Shown here in pieces: positions 47,131-56,402 of a DNA stretch of 64,000 nucleotides. This DNA comes from an uncultured Prevotella sp. (GTDB lineage: Bacteria > Bacteroidota > Bacteroidia > Bacteroidales > Bacteroidaceae), in the NCBI GenBank assembly GCA_900319905.1, contig ONQB01000001.1, positions 18,343 through 82,342 of the forward strand, in the 5' to 3' direction. The notes beneath the pieces were generated by a model, which searched no databases, was not told where the DNA came from, and saw only the letters and a list, made by a program, of their open reading frames with translations. Positions within the stretch are counted from its first letter, which is position 1. Each line of letters opens with the position of its first letter. Position numbers and translations under genes: made by a program.

Positions 47131-48243
47131 TTATTTGTTGGCCAGTTTGATGACCTCGTCGGCAATGACATCGGCCGAGTTTTTCAGTCCGAGCTTCAGG
47201 ATGTTCTCCTTCAGCGAGGCGAGCTTCGCATCGTCGGCCACCGTAGCCAGTGCCTTGTCGAGCAGGGTGTCGGCAGCCTCTGCGTCCTTGACGTAGATGG
47301 CGGCATCCTTGCTGACCAGTGCCATGGCGTTTTTCGTCTGATGGTCCTCGGCCACATTGGGACTGGGCACGAGGATGACGGGCTTGCCAATCAGGCAGAA
47401 CTCACTGATAGAGCTGGCTCCGGCGCGGCTGATGACGAGGTCGGCTGCCTTGTAGGCTGCTCCCATGTCGCTGATGAAGTCAACGACTTTCAGGTTGGGA
47501 ATCTCGCCGAAATCGGCCACTGCCTTGTTCATCTCTGCGTTATAGTATTTGCCGGTCTGCCAGATAAACTGCACGTCGGCCGCCTTCACCTTGTCGAGGT
47601 GTTGCTTCATGCTCTCGTTGATGGTCCGGGCGCCGAGGCTGCCACCTACGAGCAGGATGGTCTTCTTATCGGGATCGAGGCCGAACTGTTTGCGTGCATC
47701 CTGCGGTGTGATATCGCTGTTCACCACATTCTGCCTCACGGGGTTGCCGGTCTTTATGATCTTGTCGGCCGGGAAGAAACGCTCCATGCCGTCGTAGGCC
47801 ACACAGATGACGCTGGCCTTGGAGCCCAGCATCTTGTTGGTCTTGCCAGCGTAGGAGTTCTGCTCCTGGATGAGACAGGGCACGCCGAGGCTCTCAGCAG
47901 CATTCAGTGCTGCGGCACTGGCGTAACCGCCTACGCCCACAGCCACCTGCGGCTTAAACGAGCGCACGATCTTCTTTGCCAGACGTTTGCTTCGGAAGTA
48001 GTCGATGATGACGCCAATATTTTTTGGCGAGTAGAGGGGACGCGCCAGTCCCCTGACGGGCAGGCCTTTGATCTGATAGCCAGCCTGTGGCACACGCTGC
48101 ATCTCCATGCGGCCCAGTGCGCCGACAAACAATATCTGCGCGTCGGGGTGCTTGGCCATAATGGCATTGGCAATGCTTACTGCGGGAAAGATGTGGCCGC
48201 CAGTACCGCCTCCGCTAATGATGATTCTTAATGGTTTGTCCAT
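47131..48243 (-). CDS. murG: UDP-GlcNAc--undecaprenyl-pyrophosphoryl-MurNAc-pentapeptide transferase
   Basis: A 370-residue GT28 glycosyltransferase that makes lipid II on the inner face of the membrane. It has ISGGGTGGHIFPAVSIANA at the N-terminus, then AVGVGGYASAAAL, and the donor-binding C-terminal domain with LVGGSLGARTINESM and SRAGASSISEFCLIGKPVILVP. Motifs and length are standard. Confidence 0.98.
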   Translation of the reverse strand: MDKPLRIIISGGGTGGHIFPAVSIANAIMAKHPDAQILFVGALGRMEMQRVPQAGYQIKGLPVRGLARPLYSPKNIGVIIDYFRSKRLAKKIVRSFKPQVAVGVGGYASAAALNAAESLGVPCLIQEQNSYAGKTNKMLGSKASVICVAYDGMERFFPADKIIKTGNPVRQNVVNSDITPQDARKQFGLDPDKKTILLVGGSLGARTINESMKQHLDKVKAADVQFIWQTGKYYNAEMNKAVADFGEIPNLKVVDFISDMGAAYKAADLVISRAGASSISEFCLIGKPVILVPSPNVAEDHQTKNAMALVSKDAAIYVKDAEAADTLLDKALATVADDAKLASLKENILKLGLKNSADVIADEVIKLANK

Positions 48244-48354
48244 AAACGTTTATGTTTTTGGCAAAAGTACTCAATTTTTTTATTATTGTGGCATGATTCA
48301 TCCACTTTATTTTGATGGCAACATTTTGACGGTGCCATGTCATGCCGCGATCTG

Positions 48355-49647
48355 TTATGCTGTGGTAGCTTTCAGGCGTGGTGTGATGTCGCCTGTCTGC
48401 GTGTCGTTGTCGCCGACATCCTCGTTCTGTTTGGCCGTTCGGCTCACGCTGAGGATGGCTCCGATGTAGATGCAGTTGATGATGCTCGACGTACCACCCT
48501 TACTGATGAGAGGCAGCGGTTGTCCGGTGACGGGCACGATGCCCACGGCCACGCACATGTTGAACAGGGCCTGCACGACGAGCAACAGCGCCAGTCCCAT
48601 GGCCAGGAAGGCCGGGAACGTATTGGCACAGCGGTTGGCAATGCGTCCTGTACGGAAGAGCAGGATGATGTAGAGCAGTGCTACGAAGAAGGCACCGCCC
48701 AGTCCAGTCTCCTCTATGATGATGGAGTAGATGTAGTCAGAGAACGCCTGCGGCAGGAAGTCGCGGTACACGGAGTTGCCGGGTCCTTTGCCGATGAAGT
48801 TGCTCGACGCTATGGCGATGTTGGAATAAGCTGTCTGTGCGTCTTTATCGAGGTCGACGCTGTCGGGTGGCACATCCCTCTTGTTGGCGAAGTTGTCGAT
48901 GCGCGATTTCCATGTGTCGAATCGGTGGAAGATGCCGCCCCGCGAGGGTGTCACAGCCACCTCGCCGTTGGCAGCCATGGCCTTGGTCTGTTCCGCTGCC
49001 GTGGCCTTGTCGCCATTGTCTTCACCGAAGGCCATGACGGCACCTACGACGAGTCCAATGATGAGCACGACACCTCCCACGAGCCGCAGGAGCTGGCGGG
49101 CGGGCACCCTGCCGATGATCATCATCATGAAGATGACCGTGCACAGCAGGGCAGCCGTCGACAAGTTCTCAACCATGATGAACGGCACGAGTATGGCGCA
49201 CACGATGAGGATGTACTTCATGGCGTTGCGGTCGGCACCGTAGTCGGTCTGCATGGCACTCAGTATCTGCGCCGTGGCCAGCACGAGGGTGCCCTTGGCC
49301 AGCTCTGACGGCTGAAACTGAAGGCCGAAGAAGGAGAACCAGCGCTGGGCTCCATTGGTGGAGTGACCGGCGATGAGCACCCATATCAGCGTGAGCACCG
49401 ACAGCAACAAGAGTATCGGCGTGGCAATCTTAAAGTACTTGCACTTAATGTTCAGCGTGACAAGCGTGAAGAAGATGCCGATGATGAGGATGCCGATATG
49501 CTTGAGCATAGGCGCGAGATAGTTGCCGCCCTTGAAGGTCAGCTCTGATGAGGCAGAGAATACCTCTATGATGCTGATCAGACAAAGGAAGAAAAAGACC
49601 ATCCAGATGACCTTGTCGCCCTTGAATATTACACCTATTTTGTTCAT
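48355..49647 (-). CDS. ftsW: FtsW/SEDS peptidoglycan glycosyltransferase
   Basis: A 430-residue SEDS protein with about ten membrane helices, the septal polymerase partner of FtsI. Conserved GAQRWFSFFGLQFQPSELAKG marks the catalytic extracellular loop region. IVPVTGQPLPLISKGGTSSI near the C-terminus is the family signature. A long loop (about residues 215-275) holds a charged insertion. The stop lies 111 bp before murG. Position in dcw makes FtsW rather than RodA certain. Confidence 0.96.
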   Translation of the reverse strand: MNKIGVIFKGDKVIWMVFFFLCLISIIEVFSASSELTFKGGNYLAPMLKHIGILIIGIFFTLVTLNIKCKYFKIATPILLLLSVLTLIWVLIAGHSTNGAQRWFSFFGLQFQPSELAKGTLVLATAQILSAMQTDYGADRNAMKYILIVCAILVPFIMVENLSTAALLCTVIFMMMIIGRVPARQLLRLVGGVVLIIGLVVGAVMAFGEDNGDKATAAEQTKAMAANGEVAVTPSRGGIFHRFDTWKSRIDNFANKRDVPPDSVDLDKDAQTAYSNIAIASSNFIGKGPGNSVYRDFLPQAFSDYIYSIIIEETGLGGAFFVALLYIILLFRTGRIANRCANTFPAFLAMGLALLLVVQALFNMCVAVGIVPVTGQPLPLISKGGTSSIINCIYIGAILSVSRTAKQNEDVGDNDTQTGDITPRLKATTA

Positions 49648-49697
49648 TATAGCTTATCCTGCTTCTTGATTGTTCTTGGAATATGTCCGATTGTCTG

Positions 49698-51029
49698 TCA
49701 GAGCTTTCTCACCTGTTCCTTAAACTGTTCGCCACGGTCTTCCATGTTCTTGAACAGATCGAAGCTGGCGCAGCAAGGCGAGAGCAGCACAGTGTCGCCG
49801 GGCTTGGCCATGTCGTGGCAAGCCTTCACGCAGTCGGCCATGTTGTGGGTGTCGGCTACGGGCAGTCCGAACTGGTCGAAGTTGTCGTGCAGCTTCTTGT
49901 TGTCGGCACCGAGGTAGACGAGTCCCACGCACTTCTGCTTCACGAGGTCGAAGATGTGGGAGTAGTCGTTGCCCTTGTCCTTACCGCCAAGGATAAGGAT
50001 GGTGGGTGTGCGCATGCTTTCAAGTGCATACCAGCAGGCGTCCACATTCGTGGCCTTGGAGTCGTTGACGTATTGCACGTCATCCACCTTGCACACCTTC
50101 TCCAACCGGTGCTCCACACCCGGGAAGTCGCTCAGGCCCTTGCGGATGACATTCTGATCGATACCGCAGATGTTGGCAGCCAGTCCTGCAGCCAGGCTGT
50201 TGTAGAGGTTATGCTTGCCGGCGAGTGACAGCTCCTCCTGCTTCATGTTGAACGGGGTGGGGTACTCCAGCTTGTATTGTCCGTCTTCCGTGAAGGCCAC
50301 CGAAGTGTCCTCTTTCAGCTCTGAGAACGGGCAGGCCTTGCCAGTGATCTTATATTTCTTGAGCTCCTTTTTTATCACGGGATCGTTGTTCCAGTAGATG
50401 AAGCTGTCGTCGGGTGTCTGGTTCTGTATGATGCGCATCTTGGCGTCGGCGTAGTTCTCGAACTTAAAGTCATAGCGGTCGAGATGGTCGGGGGTGATGT
50501 TGAGCAGGATGGCGACGTTGGCGCGGAAGTCATACATGTTGTCAAGCTGGAATGAGCTCAGTTCGATGACATAGTACTCGTGCGGGTCTTCAGCCACCTG
50601 CAGCGCCAGACTCCGGCCGATGTTGCCGGCGAGTCCGCAGTCGTAGCCAGCCGACTTGAAGATGTGGTAGATGAGCGAAGTCGTCGTGGTCTTGCCATTG
50701 CTGCCCGTGATGCAGACCATCTTGGAGTGAGTGTAGCGTCCTGCAAACTCTATCTCGCTGATGATATGCGTGCCTTTTGCCATGAGCTTTTGTATCATGG
50801 GCGCTTCCTTCGGGATACCAGGGCTCTTGATGATCTCGTCGGCATTGAGGATCTTCTCCTCGGTGTGATGTCCTTCTTCCCATTCGATGTGATGGTCGTT
50901 GAGCATCTTCTTATATTTGTCTTTTATCAGGGAGGTGTCAGAAACGAACACGTCGAAGCCTTCCTTCTTTGCCAGCACGGCGGCTCCTGCACCGCTCTCG
51001 CCGGCTCCTAAAACAACAATTCTGTTCAT
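49698..51029 (-). CDS. murD: UDP-N-acetylmuramoylalanine--D-glutamate ligase
   Basis: A 443-residue Mur ligase that adds D-Glu. It starts NRIVVLGAGESGAGAAVLA and has the ATP loop CITGSNGKTTTTSL (about residue 110), NITPDHLDRYDFKFENYADAK, and the C-terminal HRLEKVCKVDDVQYVNDSKA. Length is standard. Upstream of its start, on the transcribed strand, two tandem G/C-rich hairpins are present. Confidence 0.98.
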   Translation of the reverse strand: MNRIVVLGAGESGAGAAVLAKKEGFDVFVSDTSLIKDKYKKMLNDHHIEWEEGHHTEEKILNADEIIKSPGIPKEAPMIQKLMAKGTHIISEIEFAGRYTHSKMVCITGSNGKTTTTSLIYHIFKSAGYDCGLAGNIGRSLALQVAEDPHEYYVIELSSFQLDNMYDFRANVAILLNITPDHLDRYDFKFENYADAKMRIIQNQTPDDSFIYWNNDPVIKKELKKYKITGKACPFSELKEDTSVAFTEDGQYKLEYPTPFNMKQEELSLAGKHNLYNSLAAGLAANICGIDQNVIRKGLSDFPGVEHRLEKVCKVDDVQYVNDSKATNVDACWYALESMRTPTILILGGKDKGNDYSHIFDLVKQKCVGLVYLGADNKKLHDNFDQFGLPVADTHNMADCVKACHDMAKPGDTVLLSPCCASFDLFKNMEDRGEQFKEQVRKL

Positions 51030-51042
51030 ACATATAAAATTT

Positions 51043-51094
51043 TAGCCCCACCCCCGCGCTTCGCGCGGCTCCCTCCCCCACATAGAGGGGAGGG
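51043..51094. other. Tandem GC-rich hairpins upstream of murD
   Basis: CCGCGC/GCGCGG with a three-base loop and CCCTCCCC/GGGGAGGG with an eight-base loop follow each other. On the plus strand the second is followed by TTTTATT. On the minus strand, in which the dcw operon is transcribed, they precede TTTTAT near the murD start. They may act as an internal attenuator or processing site. Confidence 0.4.
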
Positions 51095-51164
51095 TTTTAT
51101 TACCATAAGCTTACCGGGAGATGGCTGGCTTTGTTGTACTTTTATCTTTGACCTCTAACTCATT

Positions 51165-51228
51165 CAAGTCCTTGCTTATTCTTATTGTAATGACGGGACT
51201 TCCGGACTTCTGGACTTCCGGACTTCTA
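51165..51228. repeat. Palindromic repeat copy 6, half element (GAAGTCCG family)
   Basis: GTAATGACGGGACTTCCGG followed by two more CGGACTTC units is a right arm. The left arm is largely lost (only AAGTCC at 51168 remains). It ends three bases from the mraY stop. Confidence 0.65.
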
Positions 51229-51231
51229 TAT

Positions 51232-52500
51232 TTACCTCATCTTCAGCGTCACGATCGTGATGGCTGCAAGGATGATGGTTGTGATCCAGAACCTCACAGT
51301 GATCTTCGACTCGCTGAATTGATGGCGTGGCCAGTTACGGAAGATGTAACGGCTGGTGCTGTCGAGCTGGCTGTCGAGGCGGCGGAAGTTGTCGTGAATA
51401 GGCGTAGCACGGAATACGCGCACGCGCTGTCCCTTCCGTTTGTAGTATTTGAACATCGTGGTCTGGATGATGACGCTCAGGCTCTCGACGAAGAAGATGC
51501 CGCAGAGGATGGGCAGCAGCAACTCTTTGTGGATGATAACGGCGCACACACCGATGATGCCGCCGATGGTGAGTGAGCCGGTATCGCCCATGAATACTTG
51601 TGCGGGATAGGCATTGTACCACAGGAAGCCGATGAGCGCACCGACGAAAGCACACATAAACACCACCAACTCCTGCGAGCCGGGGATATACATGATGTCG
51701 AGATAAGCGGCAAATTCAATGTGACTCGACACATAAGCCAATATGCCCAGTGTCACACCGATGATGGCCGCATTGCCCGCACACATGCCGTCCATGCCGT
51801 CGTTGAGGTTGGCGCCATTGCTCACGGCTGTCACCACGAGGATGGTCATGATGACGAAGATCACCCAGCCGGCGGCTACGGCGTACTTGCCGCAGAAGCC
51901 CATGATGCTGGAATAGTTGAGGTTGTGGTTCTTCACAAAGGGAATGGTGGTCTTCAATGACTTCACCGGCTCCGACTTGTGAATCACGACTTCCTGCCCC
52001 TGGCGCTGTGTGGTCATGTTCTCACGCACCACCACGTCAGGGCTGGACCACAGCACGAGACCCACGATGAGGCCGATGCTTACCTGTCCCACAATCTTGT
52101 ATTTACCCTTCAGGCCCTCCTTGTTCTTGCGGAAGGTCTTGATATAGTCGTCGAGGAAACCCAGAAAACCGAGCCACACCGTAGTGCCAATCATCAGCAA
52201 CAGATAGATGTTGCGCAGACGGCCAAGCAGCAGCACCGGCACGAGGATGGAGATCATGATGATGATACCACCCATCGTGGGTACGCCTTTTTTCTGAACG
52301 CCGAATGGGTCGATGCTCTTGTCGCGCTCGGTTTCGGAGATGTTGCGGCGCTTCATGAATTTGATGAAGCGTGCGCCAAACCAAGCTGAGATGAGCAGCG
52401 AGAGAACCATCGTGAGCAGGGCGCGGAAGGAGATGTAGCTCCACATGTGGGCGCCGGGGATGTCGAATTTCTCGAGGAAACGGAAAAGATAGTATAACAT
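51232..52500 (-). CDS. mraY: Phospho-N-acetylmuramoyl-pentapeptide-transferase
   Basis: A 422-residue integral membrane enzyme that makes lipid I. It has about ten helices, GVPTMGGIIIM near residue 75, LGFLDDYIK (the metal-binding DD motif), NLNDGMDGMCAGNA and the FMGDTGSLTIGGIIG loop. It is longer than E. coli MraY (360), the extra length being between helices about residues 165-200, as in other Bacteroidota. murE's stop lies 12 bases upstream of its ATG. Confidence 0.98.
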   Translation of the reverse strand: MLYYLFRFLEKFDIPGAHMWSYISFRALLTMVLSLLISAWFGARFIKFMKRRNISETERDKSIDPFGVQKKGVPTMGGIIIMISILVPVLLLGRLRNIYLLLMIGTTVWLGFLGFLDDYIKTFRKNKEGLKGKYKIVGQVSIGLIVGLVLWSSPDVVVRENMTTQRQGQEVVIHKSEPVKSLKTTIPFVKNHNLNYSSIMGFCGKYAVAAGWVIFVIMTILVVTAVSNGANLNDGMDGMCAGNAAIIGVTLGILAYVSSHIEFAAYLDIMYIPGSQELVVFMCAFVGALIGFLWYNAYPAQVFMGDTGSLTIGGIIGVCAVIIHKELLLPILCGIFFVESLSVIIQTTMFKYYKRKGQRVRVFRATPIHDNFRRLDSQLDSTSRYIFRNWPRHQFSESKITVRFWITTIILAAITIVTLKMR

Positions 52501-52512
52501 CTGCTACTACGT

Positions 52513-53964
52513 TTAGTTGCCAAAGATTTCATGCAGCACCTCGTGGTCGTCGAAGTGGTGCTTCACACCTTTTATCTCCTGATAGTTCTCATGTCCTTTA
52601 CCGGCCACGAGGATGACGTCGCCTTTCTTGGCGAGCTTGCAGGCTGTCTTGATGGCCTCCTTGCGGTCGACGATGGTGATGACCTTCTTCATCTGCTGTG
52701 CGTTGAGACCTGCCTCCATGTCGTTGATGATGTCCTGCGGGTCTTCGAATCGTGGGTTGTCGCTGGTGATGATGACGGTGTCGCTCTGACGCACGGCTTC
52801 TTGTGCCATGATGGGTCGCTTGCCGTGGTCACGGTTACCGCCGGCACCACACACTGTGATGACATGGCCCTTGCCGTCGAGCACCTCGTTGATGGTGCTG
52901 AGCACGTTGCTCAGTGCGTCGGGTGTGTGGGCGTAGTCGACGATGGCAGTATAGCCTTCGGGCGAGTGGATGGGCTCCAGGCGTCCGTTGACGCTGTGGA
53001 GTGTGCTCAGTACCACGAGTATCTCCTCGGGGTCCTTGCCCAGCATGCGGGCGGCACCGTAGACAGCCAACAGGTTGCTTACATTGAACTTGCCGATGAA
53101 GCTGACGCCGACCTCGTGACCGTCGATGTCGAGATACATGCCGGCGAAGTGCATCTCGATGATGCGCGCGCGGAAGTCAGCCATCTGACGGATGGAATAG
53201 GTCTTGACAGTGGCCTTCGTGTTCTGCACCATGATCATGCCGTTCTTGTCGTCGGCATTGGTGATGGCGAAGGCGCTCTTGGGCAGTCCGTCGAAGAAGG
53301 CCTTCTTGGCATTGCGGTAGTTCTCGAATGTCTTGTGATAGTCGAGGTGGTCGCGGGTGAGGTTGGTGAAGATGCCTCCGGCGAACTTCAGTCCTCCGAT
53401 GCGCTTCTGATGAATGGCGTGTGACGAGCACTCCATGAAGGCATATTGGCAACCGGCTTTCACCATCTCGCCGAGCAGCTCGTTGAGCTCAATGGGGTCG
53501 GGGGTGGTGTGGTCGGCAGGCACGGCGCGTCCGTCGATATAGTTGCAGACGGTCGAGAGCAGTCCGCAGCGATAGCCGAAGGCTCTGAACATATTATATA
53601 ATAAGGTGGCGATGGTGGTCTTGCCATTGGTTCCCGTCACGCCCACGAGCTTGAGATGCTTGGAGGGGTCGCCATAGAACAAGGTGGCAACCTTGCCCAC
53701 GGCATCCTCAGTGGAAGCAACCTGTACATAGGTCACGCCTTCGGCTTTCTCCTCGGGCAGGTCCTCGCAGAGCACAGCTTTGGCGCCCAGCTCAAGGGCT
53801 TTGGGAATGAACTTGTGGCCATCGGTCTGCGTGCCTTTCATGGCAACGAAGAGATGGCCGTCTTTGATTTTGCGTGAGTCGATGTTCACGCCGGTGATGT
53901 CTACATCCGTGCTGCCGATGATGGTCGTCGGCTTTACGTTTTTCAGCAATTCGTGCAGTTTCAT
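52513..53964 (-). CDS. murE: UDP-MurNAc-L-Ala-D-Glu--meso-diaminopimelate ligase
   Basis: A 483-residue Mur ligase. I chose the start [13 protein letters not shown]; a longer frame only reads through the upstream repeat array. It has [14 protein letters not shown] (ATP loop), the [10 protein letters not shown] substrate region, and [11 protein letters not shown]. The DNPR motif marks addition of meso-diaminopimelate rather than lysine, so the organism's peptidoglycan is DAP type. Standard length. Confidence 0.97.
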   Translation of the reverse strand: MKLHELLKNVKPTTIIGSTDVDITGVNIDSRKIKDGHLFVAMKGTQTDGHKFIPKALELGAKAVLCEDLPEEKAEGVTYVQVASTEDAVGKVATLFYGDPSKHLKLVGVTGTNGKTTIATLLYNMFRAFGYRCGLLSTVCNYIDGRAVPADHTTPDPIELNELLGEMVKAGCQYAFMECSSHAIHQKRIGGLKFAGGIFTNLTRDHLDYHKTFENYRNAKKAFFDGLPKSAFAITNADDKNGMIMVQNTKATVKTYSIRQMADFRARIIEMHFAGMYLDIDGHEVGVSFIGKFNVSNLLAVYGAARMLGKDPEEILVVLSTLHSVNGRLEPIHSPEGYTAIVDYAHTPDALSNVLSTINEVLDGKGHVITVCGAGGNRDHGKRPIMAQEAVRQSDTVIITSDNPRFEDPQDIINDMEAGLNAQQMKKVITIVDRKEAIKTACKLAKKGDVILVAGKGHENYQEIKGVKHHFDDHEVLHEIFGN

Positions 53965-53987
53965 CTTTATTTTGTTTTTTATTGTGA

Positions 53988-54146
53988 TAGGCAATTGTAG
54001 GCGGGGTAGGCACTGTAGGCAACTATAGGCACTATAGGCAACCATAGGCACTATAGGCGGGGTAGGCACTATAGGCAACTATAGGCAACCATAGGCACTG
54101 TAGGCAACCATAGGCACTATAGGCGGGGTAGGCACTATAGGCAACC
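53988..54146. repeat. TAGGC 9/10-bp tandem array, locus 3
   Basis: Seventeen consecutive units, each beginning TAGGC: 9-bp TAGGCACTA and TAGGCGGGG mixed with 10-bp TAGGCAACCA and TAGGCAACTA. It lies between ftsI and murE, starting 10 bp after the ftsI stop codon in the direction of transcription. Higher-order order is visible (CACTA, GGGG, CACTA). Confidence 0.9.
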
Positions 54147-54156
54147 CCAAGAGAGG

Positions 54157-56331
54157 CTACTCCAGGGTGAGGATGCATACCTGCCCCTTGTGGATGCGCA
54201 TGCCTGGTCCGATGCTCTGTGCGGTCACCTTGCCCCGGCCCTTGACGACGCACTTCACGCCGCGCGACTCGATGATGTACACTGCGTCGCGTGCTCCCAT
54301 GCCATGTACGTCGGGCATCAGTTTGCTCGATGGCTCACGCCGGCGCAACAGTGCCAGGCCCCCAGACCGTTTTTCGGCGATGCCCCAGATGGGTTGGCCC
54401 ACGGGTGAGAGCTGTGCAGAGAAGTTGGTCTGCCGGCGAATGCCGAGTGTGGACAGTACATAGTCGGCCGACAGAATATTGCCAGCCTTCACATCGGGTA
54501 TGGGGGTGTAGCTGGAGTCGCGCACCTCACTGATGTCACGGCGTATGTTTTGGGCCATGATGCCTTCAGCGATGTTGTGGAACACCACACCGCTCATGCC
54601 GCCACCCGAGGCGGGCAGACCCGACTTCTGAATGCAGACGATGCAACTGTACATCGGGTTGTCGGCGGGGAAGTAACCGGCGAAGGAAAGCAGGTAGTTG
54701 GTCATGCCGTTCTTATAACCTGCGGCACCTTTCGAGATTTGTGCAGTACCTGTCTTGCCGGCCACCTGAAAGGCGTCGGAACCGGCTTTCTTGCCCAGTC
54801 CCTCGCTCACGACCTTGCGCAACATCTCCTGCATTTCTTTGATGACCTCGGGCGAGGCTATCTGCTCATGGCCTTTCACCACCACGGGCGGGAAGTCCTC
54901 GATGATCTCTCCGTCTTTGATGGCGGCCTTTACGAAGCGGGGTTGCATCATCTTGCCGCCGTTGGCGATGGCATTGTAGAACGTCAGGGTATAGATGGGC
55001 GGTATCTGTGTGACGTAGCCGATGCTCATCCACGGCAGATCGGTATTGCTCCAGTTGACCCACTCACCGCGCTTGTTTTTCTTCGGCATGCGAATGACTG
55101 CCGGTGCCGCACCCACGATGGGGATGTGGAGGTCGGCGTTGATGCCGGAGCGGTAGACGCCACGTACAAACTTTGCGGGGTCGTTGTGATAGTACTTGTC
55201 GATGATGCGGCTTACGCCGATGTTGGAACTCACCTTCAGCGTCTTCGGCAGGTTCATCGTGCCGTAGCCGCCGCGCCGCCAGTTCCAGTCTTTCATGTCG
55301 CGTCCGTACATCGGGAAGACACCGTTGCCGGTCTCCACCACCTCGTTGGTGTCGCACACGCCGTCCTGCAGGGCTGTCATGATGGAGACGGGCTTGAACA
55401 CGGAGCCGGGCTCCAGAAGGTCGCTCACGGCATGGTTCTTGATCTCACGGTATTCGCCGTCGATACATTTCTCCATATTGACGATGGCCTTCACGTCGCC
55501 GGTTTTCACCTCCATGACGATGGCCACGCCGACGTTGCCGTTGATTTCCTTGAGCTCATCGATGACGGCGCGCTCGGCAAGGTCCTGCATGGCCACGTCG
55601 ATGGTGGTCACGATGTCGCAGCCATTGATAGGCGGCGTGTCGGTGATGCTCAGGAACTTGTTGAGCACCTTCCGGCGGTGCACGATGCCCTCGGTGCCGC
55701 GCAGCAGTGAGTCGTAGCTCAGCTCCAGTCCGCAGCGGGCCGTACGGCCCTGATCCTTGGCGGCAAACATGTCGCCTACGGTACGGCGGGCCAATGAGCC
55801 GTAGGGGTTCTCACGGGAGTTGAACTCTTCCTCGTGGAAGCCGCTCTTGAGCTTGCTCAGACGGAACACGGGCAGCTCCTTCACCTCTGAATAGGTGTTA
55901 TAGTTGATGCGCTTGGGCCAGATAGGCCAGTGGCGCCGTTTCCTGCTCTTGCGCCCCTCGGCGAGATTGGCCTTGAACTGTGCCGCACTGCGCTCGGGGA
56001 AGATGTCGTGCAGTCCCTGACAGATGCTGTCTATCTTGGCATTCCACAGCGAGTCGGTACCGCTGATTTCCAGCTGCTCAAAGTCCATATAGATCTTAAA
56101 CTCAGGCAGTGACGAGGCCAATAGCTCTCCGTCGCAGCTGAGAATGTTGCCGCGTATGGGCTCAGCCCTGACGCTGTCCTGCTTCACGCGGTCGGCTACC
56201 TCCATCCAGTAGTCCTTCTTCACCGTCATGATGTAGGCAGCACGGCCTACCACCGTGATGGCCAGCAGCGTCAGCACAAAGGCAATGATGCTGTAGCGCG
56301 GCATTATCTTATTATGGTCGAATTTGCTCAT
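54157..56331 (-). CDS. ftsI: Penicillin-binding protein with C-terminal PASTA domain (FtsI-type)
   Basis: A 724-residue division-specific transpeptidase. It has one N-terminal membrane helix (residues about 13-35), the dimerisation domain (to about 240), then the transpeptidase domain with PGSVFKPV (catalytic S310, K313), SSNIG and KTGTAQ (K526). A C-terminal PASTA domain is visible (residues about 655-724, MPDVHGMGARDAVYIIESRG). The PASTA makes it longer than E. coli FtsI. Partner FtsW is encoded in the same operon. Confidence 0.96.
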   Translation of the reverse strand: MSKFDHNKIMPRYSIIAFVLTLLAITVVGRAAYIMTVKKDYWMEVADRVKQDSVRAEPIRGNILSCDGELLASSLPEFKIYMDFEQLEISGTDSLWNAKIDSICQGLHDIFPERSAAQFKANLAEGRKSRKRRHWPIWPKRINYNTYSEVKELPVFRLSKLKSGFHEEEFNSRENPYGSLARRTVGDMFAAKDQGRTARCGLELSYDSLLRGTEGIVHRRKVLNKFLSITDTPPINGCDIVTTIDVAMQDLAERAVIDELKEINGNVGVAIVMEVKTGDVKAIVNMEKCIDGEYREIKNHAVSDLLEPGSVFKPVSIMTALQDGVCDTNEVVETGNGVFPMYGRDMKDWNWRRGGYGTMNLPKTLKVSSNIGVSRIIDKYYHNDPAKFVRGVYRSGINADLHIPIVGAAPAVIRMPKKNKRGEWVNWSNTDLPWMSIGYVTQIPPIYTLTFYNAIANGGKMMQPRFVKAAIKDGEIIEDFPPVVVKGHEQIASPEVIKEMQEMLRKVVSEGLGKKAGSDAFQVAGKTGTAQISKGAAGYKNGMTNYLLSFAGYFPADNPMYSCIVCIQKSGLPASGGGMSGVVFHNIAEGIMAQNIRRDISEVRDSSYTPIPDVKAGNILSADYVLSTLGIRRQTNFSAQLSPVGQPIWGIAEKRSGGLALLRRREPSSKLMPDVHGMGARDAVYIIESRGVKCVVKGRGKVTAQSIGPGMRIHKGQVCILTLE

Positions 56332-56402
56332 TCTGTATTGTCAATCCGTATATGTTCTGTATCTATTCGTTTGTAGTCAGCGGCCCTCGTGGTTTGCGGC
56401 GT

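Noticed and set aside
53965-54078. Longer start for murE that adds 38 residues
   Set aside because: The extra residues come from the TAGGC array. The shorter start gives the standard length and a normal MurE N-terminus.
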